DNA of 46,571 bases, taken from NCBI GenBank assembly GCA_020435825.1, contig JAGQYY010000005.1, forward strand, positions 19,544 through 66,114, given 5' to 3'. The DNA is from Aequorivita sp. GTDB taxonomy: Bacteria; Bacteroidota; Bacteroidia; Flavobacteriales; Flavobacteriaceae. Below the pieces are notes generated by a model, which saw only the letters and a program-made list of their open reading frames with translations, searched no databases and was not told the origin of the DNA. Position 1 is the first letter of the stretch, and every line of letters starts with the position of its first letter. Positions 1 to 6,977 of this stretch are shown here, in pieces. A program made the position numbers and the translations under genes.

Positions 1-666
1 AAAGGTGCCGGCGCAGGTATTTTGAAGGATATTGACTTGATGGTAAGCCTTACAGAAGCCATGGTAAAGCATACCAAACTTCCCATTACCGTAAAGACCC
101 GATTGGGTTGGGACCACGATTCCATAAAAATTGTTGAGGTTGCAGAACGTTTACAGGACGTGGGCTGCCAAGCACTTTCAATTCATGGACGAACACGCGC
201 TCAAATGTATAAAGGTAACGCAGATTGGAAGCCCATTGCCGAAGTAAAAAACAATCCGCGCATGCACATTCCCATCTTTGGAAACGGCGATGTGGACACC
301 CCCGAACGCGCCATGGAAATGCGCGACAAATATGGGCTGGACGGAGCCATGATTGGTCGTGCCAGCATTGGCTACCCGTGGTTTTTTAAGGAAGTAAAGC
401 ACTATTTTGAAACAGGAGAACACTTGCCACCACCAACCATGCAGGAACGGGTGGAAGCTGCTCGCCGCCACCTACAAATGGCAATAGATTGGAAGGGCGA
501 AACCTTGGGCGTTTTTGAAACCCGCCGCCATTACACCAACTACTTTAAGGGCATTCCAAACTTTAAGGAATACCGGATGAAAATGGTGACCAGTGATGAT
601 TCCTCCTCGGTTTTTGAGGCGTTTGATGAGGTTATGGAAACATTTAGCAATTATGAATTTGTTTAA
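1..666 (+). CDS. dusB: tRNA-dihydrouridine synthase, 5'-truncated by the window edge
   Basis: The reading frame is open from base 1, so the gene starts outside the window and only the last 221 codons are visible. The part seen is the second half of a Dus-type TIM barrel: the strand TVKTRLGW, the FMN/substrate motif IHGRTRAQMYKG, the phosphate-binding GNGDVDTPE and the segment DGAMIGRASIGYPWFF, which are typical of DusB/YhdG proteins. The family reduces specific uridines in the tRNA D-loop with NADPH and FMN in the cytoplasm. The catalytic cysteine lies upstream and cannot be checked. The ORF ends at TAA and is followed at once by a dispersed repeat. The family is certain; the B subtype rests on similarity of the GRA(S/A)xGxPWFF segment. 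Confidence 0.9.
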   Translation, partial: KGAGAGILKDIDLMVSLTEAMVKHTKLPITVKTRLGWDHDSIKIVEVAERLQDVGCQALSIHGRTRAQMYKGNADWKPIAEVKNNPRMHIPIFGNGDVDTPERAMEMRDKYGLDGAMIGRASIGYPWFFKEVKHYFETGEHLPPPTMQERVEAARRHLQMAIDWKGETLGVFETRRHYTNYFKGIPNFKEYRMKMVTSDDSSSVFEAFDEVMETFSNYEFV

Positions 667-670
667 GGTT

Positions 671-692
671 ACTGAGCGCAGTCGAAGTATGG
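671..692. repeat. REP-like element, family 1 (single arm)
   Basis: ACTGAGCGCAGTCGAAGTAT begins 5 bases after the dus stop codon. It matches the core found at 3852-3871 and 3884-3905 and, in reverse complement, at 10671-10720, 16089-16136, 29780-29805, 31846-31898 and 45855-45904. It carries no gene. Confidence 0.7.
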
Positions 693-752
693 AGATTATG
701 AGCTTGCTTAAATGGATTATGGTTTTATATGTCTTTTTCTAAAAATCCTTTT

Positions 753-760
753 TACCTTTG
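753..760 (+). promoter_or_regulatory. Bacteroidota -7 box upstream of the flavoprotein gene
   Basis: TACCTTTG is a perfect match to TAnnTTTG and lies 17 bases before the ATG at 778. No good TTG -33 element is seen at the usual spacing, so this is a motif match only. Confidence 0.45.
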
Positions 761-777
761 AAATTTAAACAATCTCT

Positions 778-1434
778 ATGCAAAGGCTTAAGATACTCAA
801 CTCTCATTTTATTACCCATAACGTTAAGCGCTTTGTATTAGAGAAACCCCCAGGTTTTGAATATGCTCCAGGACAATCGGCACGTATATCTATCAACAAG
901 AAAGGATGGGAGCGTAAAATCCGTCCCTTTACCTTTACTTCATTGCAGCATTGGGATTATCTGGAATTTATCATTAAAATATACGAAGACCATAAGGGGG
1001 TAACTTCGCAATTGGGTAAGCTAACTAAGGGAGATGAGTTGATAATTCATGATGTATATGGAACAATTCAATATAAAGGTCCGGGAATATTCATTGCCGG
1101 TGGTACAGGAATAACCCCATTTATTGCAATTTTCAGGGCACTTTTTGAGAGTGGAAATCTTAGGAACCTTGCGCTTTTGTATTCAAATAAAACTACAGAT
1201 GACATCATTTTACACGATGAGTTGACAAAAATGCTAGGGCCTGCTTACAAAAATGTTTTTACTCAAGAGGGGGTTATTGGTTTTCGCGAGCGCAGGATTG
1301 ACCGCAAATTTCTTATAGAGACCATTGGCGATTTTAGCTCTCGTTTTTATGTTTGCGGCCCTAAAAATTTTACGGAAGAGATTTGTGACGCTTTAGTAAG
1401 CTTGGGAGCAGATCCAGAATTTCTCATTATTTAA
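778..1434 (+). CDS. FAD/NAD(P)-binding oxidoreductase of the ferredoxin-NADP reductase superfamily
   Basis: A 218-residue flavoprotein of the flavodoxin/ferredoxin reductase type, with no fused ferredoxin. The N-terminal beta-barrel carries APGQSARISI and the FAD-binding motif RPFTFTS near residues 49-55, and the Rossmann half carries GIFIAGGTGITPFIAIFRAL near residues 102-121 and YVCGPKNF near residue 192. Such proteins move electrons between NAD(P)H and a soluble partner through FAD. The ATG at 778 gives a normal N-terminus and lies just behind a TAnnTTTG box. It is transcribed toward the minus-strand permease gene and ends 36 bases from it. The partner and physiological role cannot be read from the neighbours; members of this group are often annotated only as flavodoxin reductase. 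Confidence 0.8.
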   Translation: MQRLKILNSHFITHNVKRFVLEKPPGFEYAPGQSARISINKKGWERKIRPFTFTSLQHWDYLEFIIKIYEDHKGVTSQLGKLTKGDELIIHDVYGTIQYKGPGIFIAGGTGITPFIAIFRALFESGNLRNLALLYSNKTTDDIILHDELTKMLGPAYKNVFTQEGVIGFRERRIDRKFLIETIGDFSSRFYVCGPKNFTEEICDALVSLGADPEFLII

Positions 1435-1470
1435 AAGTCATCAAACCGGAAGGAGTTTTGCGTTCCAAAA

Positions 1471-2676
1471 TTAAAGCAATAGCTTTTCCCGAACTCTGTT
1501 TGATGCAATTTTTGAAGCTATAACCCCTAAAACACTAATTGTAACAAAAACAACTACAACATTTATCAGTTTCAGTTTTACGGGATAAGGCAGTGTGCTG
1601 GTTATGGCAACGAATTCAAATTTTAATTGTGCCAGTACCGCAAGAACCCCTAGAAAAATACCAAATAATCCGCCAAGTACCGTCATTAATGTGCCTTGTA
1701 AGAAAAAGATTCGGCGTATTTCGGGCAAGGAGGCACCCAGATTGTAAAGTGTTTTAATGTTTTTCCGCTTGTCCAAAACCATCATAATTATAGAGCCGAT
1801 TACGTTGAAAAGTGCAATGATCAATACCAAGGTGAAAATTAAATAAACCGCAATATTTTCGGTATTTAGCATTTTATAAAGCGCATCGTTTTGCTGGATA
1901 CGGTTTTTAATGATAATTTCTTCGGGAAAAATTTTCTTGATTTGGGTTCTCACATTTTCTTCAGAAGCATTGGGCAAAAGCTTCATTTCAATGGAAGAAA
2001 GTTTTGTACTGTCTAACGATAATAGTTTTCTGGCAAAGTCAAGATCGGAAAAGACATATTTGGAATCCAAGTCTTCGTTTACTTGATACACCCCCGAGAC
2101 AACAACGTTTTCTTTACTGAAAGCATCGGAAGGATCTAGTGCATTTAATTGTCCTGTTCCAGGTTTTGGAACGTAGATTTCCAATGGGGCCCCATAATCA
2201 TTCACGCCCATAGAAAGTTTTGCAATAGTGGAAAGTCCAACAACCACTTGATGTTCATTGGGAACAAGCCACTCTCCAAAATACATAATACTGTCCAGAT
2301 GGGTTACTTTTCCGTAAAGTGAATCCACCCCTTTTATATAAGCAATATGGTTTTTGCCTTTGTAATGGAGAAAAACACGCTCCTCAATTATTTCTGAAAA
2401 GTTTTCAATTCCTTCAATAGTTGAAAGTTGCTGTTTTTGCACTTCTGAAAATGTAATTGTTTTTCCACTTTCGGGAAGTATTTTTAAGTCGCTGTCAAAT
2501 TCATCTGTAAATTGAAGACTAAAATCTTTAAGGCCCGAAAAGCCTGAAAGTACTATGAATAATGACATTGCGCCAACTACTACACCAACTGCCGCTATGC
2601 CCGTGATAATATTGATGGCATTGTTGCTGCTCTTTGAAAACAAATAGCGCTTGGCGATGTAGAGTGAAAAATTCAA
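1471..2676 (-). CDS. ABC transporter permease of the LolC/LolE (FtsX/MacB) type
   Basis: A 401-residue inner-membrane permease with the classic four-helix plan: one helix near residues 20-45 after the start MNFSLYIAKRYL, a large periplasmic domain, and three C-terminal helices (about 275-300, 325-350 and 370-395) separated by the KRKNIKTLYNLGA coupling loop and the LGA-ext-IR segment. This plan is that of LolC/LolE, which extract lipoproteins from the inner membrane, but the same topology serves other MacB-type exporters. The predicted start is TTG at 2676, one base after the rbfA stop codon, so translation is probably coupled to rbfA. There is no ABC ATPase gene beside it. Confident in family, not in substrate. 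Confidence 0.85.
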   Translation of the reverse strand: MNFSLYIAKRYLFSKSSNNAINIITGIAAVGVVVGAMSLFIVLSGFSGLKDFSLQFTDEFDSDLKILPESGKTITFSEVQKQQLSTIEGIENFSEIIEERVFLHYKGKNHIAYIKGVDSLYGKVTHLDSIMYFGEWLVPNEHQVVVGLSTIAKLSMGVNDYGAPLEIYVPKPGTGQLNALDPSDAFSKENVVVSGVYQVNEDLDSKYVFSDLDFARKLLSLDSTKLSSIEMKLLPNASEENVRTQIKKIFPEEIIIKNRIQQNDALYKMLNTENIAVYLIFTLVLIIALFNVIGSIIMMVLDKRKNIKTLYNLGASLPEIRRIFFLQGTLMTVLGGLFGIFLGVLAVLAQLKFEFVAITSTLPYPVKLKLINVVVVFVTISVLGVIASKIASNRVREKLLL

Positions 2677-2677
2677 G

Positions 2678-3073
2678 TTATGATTTTTTTCGTTTTGGAA
2701 GTAAATCTGGGTCTTTCAATGGGTTTTCTTCCCCTTTTACGGCTTTGTCAATCTTTTCAATGTACTCCAAGGAATCATCATTATAAAATGAAAGATTGGG
2801 CATTTTGCGCAGTTGGTTCTTTGTCAGTTGAGCAATTTGGTGCTTAATGTTTGGCTTTACTTTATTGAGCTCAGCTACAATGGCTTCGGCTTTATCTGCC
2901 GGAAAAACGCTTACGTAAACCTTCGCAATGGAAAGATCAGTAGTTACACTCACTTTGCTGACCGAAATAATAATGCCCATTTGTCCTGCTTCGCGAAGCA
3001 TATTCTGCAGCACATTTGCAAGGTCGCTTTGCAGAACACCTGCTATTTTCTTTTGTCTGTTACTTTCTTCCAT
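2678..3073 (-). CDS. rbfA: Ribosome-binding factor A
   Basis: A 131-residue KH-type protein starting MEESNRQKKIAGVLQSDLANVL. RbfA binds the 30S precursor near helix 1 of 16S rRNA and helps its maturation and cold adaptation. The segments ISVSKVSVTTDLSIAKVYVS and LTKNQLRKMPNLSFYNDDS are family hallmarks. The frame is open upstream to about 3235, but those extra residues are low-quality and overlap the divergent mce gene; the ATG at 3073 gives the normal N-terminus. It precedes the LolC/E-type permease gene, whose TTG start lies one base after the rbfA stop. Confidence 0.92.
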   Translation of the reverse strand: MEESNRQKKIAGVLQSDLANVLQNMLREAGQMGIIISVSKVSVTTDLSIAKVYVSVFPADKAEAIVAELNKVKPNIKHQIAQLTKNQLRKMPNLSFYNDDSLEYIEKIDKAVKGEENPLKDPDLLPKRKKS

Positions 3074-3077
3074 ACTG

Positions 3078-3085
3078 CAAAAATA
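3078..3085 (-). promoter_or_regulatory. Possible -7 box very close to the rbfA start
   Basis: On the minus strand this reads TATTTTTG, a perfect TAnnTTTG match, only 4 bases before the ATG of rbfA. If used, the transcript would be leaderless or nearly so. Motif match only. Confidence 0.3.
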
Positions 3086-3152
3086 GAACATAAAACCGTA
3101 CGGAATGTTAATGAAGCCACAAGCTTGTTGAAATTCAATGGAATTAAGTTTG

Positions 3153-3160
3153 TATTTTTG
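3153..3160 (+). promoter_or_regulatory. -7 box for methylmalonyl-CoA epimerase gene
   Basis: TATTTTTG matches TAnnTTTG and lies 19 bases before the mce ATG. A TTG at 3128-3130 stands 22 bases upstream, inside the accepted range for a -33 element. Confidence 0.45.
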
Positions 3161-3179
3161 AACTACTGAAGAATAATTT

Positions 3180-3587
3180 ATGGAGAAAATTGAGCATATA
3201 GGTATTGCTGTAAAGAACATTTCCGAAGCCAACAAAATATACGAAGCCTTGTTGGGAAGTTCACCTTACAAAAGCGAAAAAGTGGAAAGCGAAAGTGTAG
3301 AAACTTCTTTTTTTCGATGTGGGGAAAGTAAAATTGAGCTATTGGAAGCTTCAAATCCTGACAGTCCAATTGCAAAGTTTATAGAAAAAAGAGGGGAAGG
3401 AATACATCACATTGCTTTTGCCGTGAATGATATTAAAGCAGAGATGGAACGGCTTAAAAATGAAGGATTTATACTGCTAAATGAAGTTCCAAAAAAAGGA
3501 GCGGATAATAAGTTGGTGGCCTTTCTTCACCCCAAATCTGCTAATGGAGTATTAGTAGAGCTTTGCCAAGAAATTGAGAATATGTAG
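3180..3587 (+). CDS. mce: Methylmalonyl-CoA epimerase
   Basis: A 135-residue protein of the vicinal oxygen chelate fold. It interconverts (R)- and (S)-methylmalonyl-CoA, linking propionyl-CoA and succinyl-CoA metabolism. The start MEKIEHIGIAVKN, the central SKIELLEASNPDSPIAKFIE, the metal-binding GEGIHHIAFAV and the C-terminal ANGVLVELCQ all follow the family; the ligands His7, Gln/Glu and His76 positions appear intact. It is transcribed divergently from rbfA with its own TAnnTTTG box. The partner mutase is not in the window. Confidence 0.93.
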   Translation: MEKIEHIGIAVKNISEANKIYEALLGSSPYKSEKVESESVETSFFRCGESKIELLEASNPDSPIAKFIEKRGEGIHHIAFAVNDIKAEMERLKNEGFILLNEVPKKGADNKLVAFLHPKSANGVLVELCQEIENM

Positions 3588-3595
3588 AAATAGTT

Positions 3596-3625
3596 TTGCA
3601 GTATTTGTAAAGTGTTTTACATTTG
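3596..3625 (+). promoter_or_regulatory. Promoter of the CAU tRNA
   Basis: TTG at 3596-3598, a 19-base spacer, then TACATTTG at 3618-3625 is an ideal Bacteroidota TTG/TAnnTTTG promoter. The tRNA begins 81 bases downstream, leaving room for a 5' leader to be removed by RNase P. Confidence 0.6.
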
Positions 3626-3705
3626 CAACCCTGTTATTTATCCAAAGACATTGAGTTTATAGACAGAGGTGGAAATTGGATAATTAAAATTTTTAAAACA
3701 GAAAC

Positions 3706-3779
3706 GGTCCCATAGCTCAGCTGGTTAGAGCATCTGACTCATAATCAGAGGGTCCATGGTTCGAGCCCATGTGGGACCA
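3706..3779 (+). tRNA. tRNA with CAU anticodon (Met elongator or Ile2)
   Basis: A 74-base cloverleaf. The acceptor arms GGTCCCA (3706-3712) and TGGGACC (3772-3778) pair fully. The D-arm begins AGCTCAGCTGGTTAGAGC, the anticodon stem is TCTGA/TCAGA around the loop CTCATAA, and the T-arm is CATGG-TTCGAGC-CCATG. The anticodon is CAT. CCA is not encoded. The first base pair is G-C, unlike initiator tRNA, so it is either elongator Met or the lysidine-modified Ile2; sequence alone does not separate these safely. Confidence 0.93.
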
Positions 3780-3851
3780 CTTTTTTAAACCAAAGCGTTC
3801 TTTGTAAAAAAGATTTTTCTATTACCATAAAGTAACTTGGCGAGAAGTTTA

Positions 3852-3905
3852 CACTGAGCGCAGCCGAAGTGAGCCATGCGATGTACTGAGTTTATCGAAG
3901 TATGG
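3852..3905. repeat. Two tandem arms of REP-like family 1
   Basis: CACTGAGCGCAGCCGAAGTG (3852-3871) and TACTGAGTTTATCGAAGTAT (3884-3903) are two diverged copies of the same core in the same orientation, 12 bases apart. The second ends TATGG like the copy at 671-692. Confidence 0.7.
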
Positions 3906-3977
3906 GGCCACTTTTTTTAATGTCCAATTAAGACCAAAGTAAAAATCCGAGTAAAAGACAATTTTCACGATTAAAAA

Positions 3978-4011
3978 GAGTTATTAACCATTCAATAACT
4001 CATTTTTTATT
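3978..4011 (+). terminator. Hairpin with T-rich tail between the tRNA and the PID-CTERM gene
   Basis: GAGTTATT (3978-3985) and AATAACTC (3994-4001) form a perfect 8-bp stem with an 8-base loop, followed by ATTTTTTATTT. It could end the tRNA transcript about 200 bases after the tRNA. The stem is AT-rich, so moderately strong at best. Confidence 0.5.
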
Positions 4012-4077
4012 TGAGGATAAAAAAAAATTATTACTTTAGGCGCATAATTACGATCCCCAAGTCGTTAATGAACAACC

Positions 4078-4284
4078 ATGGCATCACTTATTTATAACTT
4101 TATAATGCTTGCTATCCAGTCGGCTTCAGGCACTCAAGGGCCGCCTCCGCCTGTTCGTGGCGGCACAAGAGGCCCCCAGTTGCCTATAGATGATAATATT
4201 TGGATTCTTCTTGCGATGGGCATTTTTCTTGGTATTTATATAATTTATAAAAGAAACCGTTCTTCTATAAATAAGGCATCATAA
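4078..4284 (+). CDS. Very small PID-CTERM tail protein
   Basis: A 68-residue protein with a short hydrophobic N-terminus (LIYNFIMLAIQ), a proline/glycine stretch GPPPPVRGGTRG, then LPIDD, one transmembrane helix (IWILLAMGIFLGIYIIY) and a basic tail KRNR. Pro-Ile-Asp followed by a helix and basic residues is the tripartite layout of PID-CTERM sorting tails described in flavobacteria, which resemble exosortase or rhombosortase-type signals. Here there is almost nothing apart from the tail, so the mature peptide after signal removal would be about 20-30 residues. Its last 20 bases overlap the 3' end of convergent ribE. The function is unknown; the PID-CTERM assignment is from recognition of the motif, not from a search. 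Confidence 0.7.
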   Translation: MASLIYNFIMLAIQSASGTQGPPPPVRGGTRGPQLPIDDNIWILLAMGIFLGIYIIYKRNRSSINKAS

Positions 4285-4852
4285 GATTTTTTACATACTT
4301 TCCTATAATATCAAACTCTAAGTTTACTTCGCTTCCTGCTTTAATTTCTTTAAAATTTGTATTCTCCAAAGTGTAAGGTATAATAGCGACGCTAAACGCT
4401 CCTTTTTTAGAATTTACCACCGTTAAACTAACCCCATTCACTGTGATGGAGCCTTTTTCCACAGTACTGAATTCTGAACTGTTGTATTGAAAAGTAAAAA
4501 CCCAACTTCCGTTTGCATCTTCTACTGTTTTACAACTAGCTGTTCCATCCACATGGCCTTGCACAATGTGGCCGTCAAGTCTGTCGCCCAATTTCATTGC
4601 TCTTTCCAAGTTGACCAGGGAACCCTTTTTCAAGTTTTTAAGGTTTGTTTTGTCCAAGGTTTCTTTAATGGCTGTAACCACATAAGAGCCTTCATTTATT
4701 TTCACAACAGTTAAGCACACTCCGTTGTGAGAGACACTTTGATCTATTTTCAATTCCTGGGCCAACGAGCTTTTAATTTCTAAATGAAGATTTTTGCCTT
4801 CTTGGGTAAGTTCAACTATTTCGCCAATGGCTTCAATAATTCCTGTAAACAT
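4265..4852 (-). CDS. ribE: Riboflavin synthase, alpha chain
   Basis: A 195-residue enzyme made of two tandem lumazine-binding barrels. Each repeat is visible: MFTGIIEAIGEIVEL with SVSHNGVCLTV near residues 40-50, then GHIVQGHVDG and the second SITVNGVSLTVV near 135-147 with IPYTLENTNF. It dismutates two 6,7-dimethyl-8-ribityllumazine molecules to riboflavin and the pyrimidinedione precursor, as a trimer in the cytoplasm. Length is normal. It is divergent from pdxA with a shared 58-base promoter region and converges on the PID-CTERM gene with a 20-base overlap of coding ends. No FMN riboswitch fits in the short leader. Confidence 0.95.
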   Translation of the reverse strand: MFTGIIEAIGEIVELTQEGKNLHLEIKSSLAQELKIDQSVSHNGVCLTVVKINEGSYVVTAIKETLDKTNLKNLKKGSLVNLERAMKLGDRLDGHIVQGHVDGTASCKTVEDANGSWVFTFQYNSSEFSTVEKGSITVNGVSLTVVNSKKGAFSVAIIPYTLENTNFKEIKAGSEVNLEFDIIGKYVKNLMMPYL

Positions 4853-4865
4853 TGTAGTATTTGGT

Positions 4866-4873
4866 TACATTTG
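4866..4873 (+). promoter_or_regulatory. -7 box for pdxA
   Basis: TACATTTG matches TAnnTTTG and lies 37 bases before the chosen pdxA ATG. It faces the ribE box at 4879-4886 on the other strand with only 5 bases between them, so the two divergent promoters probably exclude or coordinate each other. Confidence 0.45.
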
Positions 4874-4878
4874 TACTG

Positions 4879-4886
4879 CAAAAGTA
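4879..4886 (-). promoter_or_regulatory. -7 box for ribE
   Basis: On the minus strand this reads TACTTTTG, a perfect TAnnTTTG, 26 bases before the ribE ATG. A minus-strand TTG at 4902-4904 lies 15 bases upstream, a little short of the usual spacing. Confidence 0.4.
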
Positions 4887-4910
4887 ACAATTAAAAAAAG
4901 GCAAAACATA

Positions 4911-5972
4911 ATGAGCAGAGAGGATAAAATTGTGGTCGGTATTTCAATAGGTGATATTAACGGGATTGGGAGCGAAATAATTCTGAAAACGTTTGAGGAT
5001 TCACGTATGCTGGAGTTTTGCACCCCTGTTATTTTTGCATCGGTAAAGTTGATGTCCTTCTTCAAAAAACATTATGAAATTGATATCAATTTCCACGGAA
5101 TTGATAAAATTGAAGATCTTGTTCCGAAGAAAATAAACGTGCTGAATGTGTGGAAAGAACACGTTGATGTTACTTTTGGAGAAGAAAACCAAGCAGGAGG
5201 GGAATACGCCATTAAATCTTTGAAGGCTGCGGTTGTAGCCCTAAAGGAATGTAAAATCGATGCGTTGGTTACTGCGCCAATTAACAAAAGTAACATTCAA
5301 TCCGAGAGTTTCAATTTCCCAGGCCATACCGATTATTTGGCACAAGAGCTGAAAGGCGAAAGCTTGATGCTTTTAATTTCTGAGGATTTGCGCGTTGGAC
5401 TTTTAACGGATCATGTTGCGGTAAAAGACGTTGTAAAAAACATAACCCGAGAGCGCATTGATAAAAAGATTAATACCATTTATCATACCTTAATTGAAGA
5501 CTTCGGAATTGAAATGCCTAAAATCGCTGTTTTAGGAATCAACCCGCATACTGGCGATAATGGTGTAATTGGTGATGAAGATGACACACTTTTACGCCCG
5601 GCTTTGGACAATATTCGCAAAAACGGAAAAATGGTTTTTGGGCCTTATGCCGCAGATAGCTTTTTTGGCTCCGGCAATTACAAAAATTTTGACGCAATAA
5701 TTGCTTCCTATCACGATCAAGGATTAATACCTTTTAAAACAATTGCTTTTGGAAAAGGCGTGAACTTCACTGCGGGGCTTAACCGCATTAGAACTTCGCC
5801 GGACCATGGCACTGCTTTTGATTTGGCGGGAAAAAATGAAGCCAATTATGAATCTTTTCGCGAAGCAGTTTTCAGTGCGGTATCCATTTTTGAAAAACGT
5901 GAGGAATATCTGGAAATTTCCAAAAATCCACTTCAAACATCACGCAAAAGGGGCTTCTCAAAAAAGAAATAA
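4911..5972 (+). CDS. pdxA: 4-hydroxythreonine-4-phosphate dehydrogenase
   Basis: A 353-residue enzyme of vitamin B6 synthesis. It oxidises 4-phosphooxy-L-threonine with NAD(P), and the product decarboxylates before condensing through PdxJ. Family marks in order are GISIGDINGIGSEIILKTF near residue 10, VTAPINKS near 120, FPGHTDYLAQEL, GLLTDHVAVKDV, LGINPHTGDNG and ASYHDQGLIPFK, which contain the metal-binding histidines. The frame is open 39 codons further upstream, but that part lies over ribE and its promoter; the ATG at 4911 gives the usual N-terminus MSREDKIVVGISIGD. The pdxJ partner is not in the window. Confidence 0.94.
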   Translation: MSREDKIVVGISIGDINGIGSEIILKTFEDSRMLEFCTPVIFASVKLMSFFKKHYEIDINFHGIDKIEDLVPKKINVLNVWKEHVDVTFGEENQAGGEYAIKSLKAAVVALKECKIDALVTAPINKSNIQSESFNFPGHTDYLAQELKGESLMLLISEDLRVGLLTDHVAVKDVVKNITRERIDKKINTIYHTLIEDFGIEMPKIAVLGINPHTGDNGVIGDEDDTLLRPALDNIRKNGKMVFGPYAADSFFGSGNYKNFDAIIASYHDQGLIPFKTIAFGKGVNFTAGLNRIRTSPDHGTAFDLAGKNEANYESFREAVFSAVSIFEKREEYLEISKNPLQTSRKRGFSKKK

Positions 5973-5980
5973 AAAACTAA

Positions 5981-6008
5981 TTGCTATTCAAATAATTTTT
6001 TATCTTTG
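5981..6008 (+). promoter_or_regulatory. Promoter of the DUF177-rpmF operon
   Basis: TTG at 5981-5983, a 17-base spacer and TATCTTTG at 6001-6008 fit the Bacteroidota consensus on both boxes. The first start codon lies 45 bases downstream. Confidence 0.55.
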
Positions 6009-6053
6009 CACCCGCCTTATCCGTAAGGTTAAGGTCTTAAATTAGGTGTGAAA

Positions 6054-6599
6054 ATGAAGGATTTGAAAGAGTTTACCATCCCTTTCGTAGGGCTGAAATT
6101 AGGAAAACACCAGTTTAACTTTGAATTAACAAAAGCGTTCTTTGAGCATTTTGAGTATGATGAATTTAATGACGCTGCCATTAATCTCGACGTACTGCTG
6201 GAAAAAATGAGCACGTTGCTAGAGTTCACATTAACATTTAATGGAACCGTAAACGTTGCTTGCGATATGACAAATGAGCCCTTTGATCAAGAGATTTCGG
6301 GATCTTATAAGTTTGTAGTAAAATTTGGTGGGGAATACAATGATGAAAATGAAGATTTACTCATTTTGCCCCACGGAAGTTATGAAGTGAATATCCAGCA
6401 ATACATTTATGAATCCATTGTGCTGGCTATGCCTTCACGAAGAATTCACCCCGGCGTAAAAGACGGCACATTAAAAAGCGATATACTCGACAAGCTTGAA
6501 GAGCTAAGTCCAAAAGCGATAGACGAAAAGGAAACGCCCAAAGACGATAATACCGATCCCCGATGGGATTCATTAAAAAAACTATTAACGGATAAATAA
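6054..6599 (+). CDS. DUF177 (YceD-type) protein upstream of rpmF
   Basis: A 181-residue acidic protein. The block GTVNVACDMTNEPFDQEISG near residues 64-83 is the DUF177/YceD signature region, in which a conserved cysteine precedes the R/N-x-L/P segment, and the C-terminus ends DPRWDSLKKLLTDK, a common ending of the family. DUF177 proteins sit before rpmF in most bacteria and are linked to 23S rRNA accumulation or processing. Here the stop codon lies 9 bases before rpmF. A GTG at 6048 is in frame two codons earlier; the ATG at 6054 is preferred. It shares a promoter at 5981-6008 with rpmF. Confidence 0.88.
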   Translation: MKDLKEFTIPFVGLKLGKHQFNFELTKAFFEHFEYDEFNDAAINLDVLLEKMSTLLEFTLTFNGTVNVACDMTNEPFDQEISGSYKFVVKFGGEYNDENEDLLILPHGSYEVNIQQYIYESIVLAMPSRRIHPGVKDGTLKSDILDKLEELSPKAIDEKETPKDDNTDPRWDSLKKLLTDK

Positions 6600-6608
6600 T
6601 AAATAGCA

Positions 6609-6806
6609 ATGGCACATCCTAAGAGAAAAATCTCGAAAACAAGAAGAGATAAGAGAAGAACGCATTACAAAGCTACTGCACCTACGATTGCAACAGACCC
6701 AACAACGGGTGAGTCGCACCTTTTCCACAGAGCACACTGGCACGAAGGAAAAATGTACTACCGCGGTCAAGTTGTAATTGATGCAACTGAGCAGGCAGAA
6801 GCATAA
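6609..6806 (+). CDS. rpmF: 50S ribosomal protein L32
   Basis: A 65-residue basic protein with the normal L32 start [21 protein letters not shown]32 is a structural protein of the large subunit near the exit tunnel. This copy lacks the four zinc-binding cysteines of C+ L32 forms, as usual in Bacteroidota, and has an [15 protein letters not shown]-terminus. It is the second gene after DUF177, with a strong terminator 18 bases after its stop codon. Confidence 0.97.
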   Translation: MAHPKRKISKTRRDKRRTHYKATAPTIATDPTTGESHLFHRAHWHEGKMYYRGQVVIDATEQAEA

Positions 6807-6824
6807 CAGTATATAATTTTAATA

Positions 6825-6857
6825 AAAACTCTCACCCTACCGTGAGGGTTTTTTTGT
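6825..6857 (+). terminator. Intrinsic terminator of DUF177-rpmF
   Basis: CTCTCAC (6829-6835) pairs with GTGAGGG (6842-6848) over 7 bp with one G-T pair around a 6-base loop, is flanked by AAAA on the left and is followed by eight T then GTTTT. This separates rpmF from fabH transcription. Confidence 0.85.
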
Positions 6858-6977
6858 TTTTTAACTTTGCAAAAAGGCAAAAACAACTTAATTAGTGCCG
6901 AATTTCAAGTAAAATTTAGTAATTTTCACTCTTTTTAAAAGATTTTTGGTCTTTTTTGTGAATTTTAATTCAGCTTT

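Larger units (their letters stand above)
3588..4077. other. Intergenic stretch with a tRNA, repeats and a hairpin but no protein gene
   Basis: This 490-base stretch between mce and the small PID-CTERM gene holds a tRNA promoter and tRNA (3596-3779), two tandem family 1 repeat arms (3852-3905), a partial copy of the tRNA 3' end (3901-3920) and a hairpin with a T-rich tail (3978-4011). No ORF with coding character is seen on either strand. Confidence 0.7.

Noticed and set aside
2813..3235. Extended rbfA start at 3235 and the + strand frame 2813-3169
   Set aside because: The extra N-terminus overlaps divergent mce and its promoter and does not resemble RbfA; the + frame is the rbfA shadow.
4853..4910. 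A riboflavin or pyridoxal riboswitch between ribE and pdxA
   Set aside because: The shared region is 58 bases and holds two facing promoter boxes, too short for an FMN aptamer.
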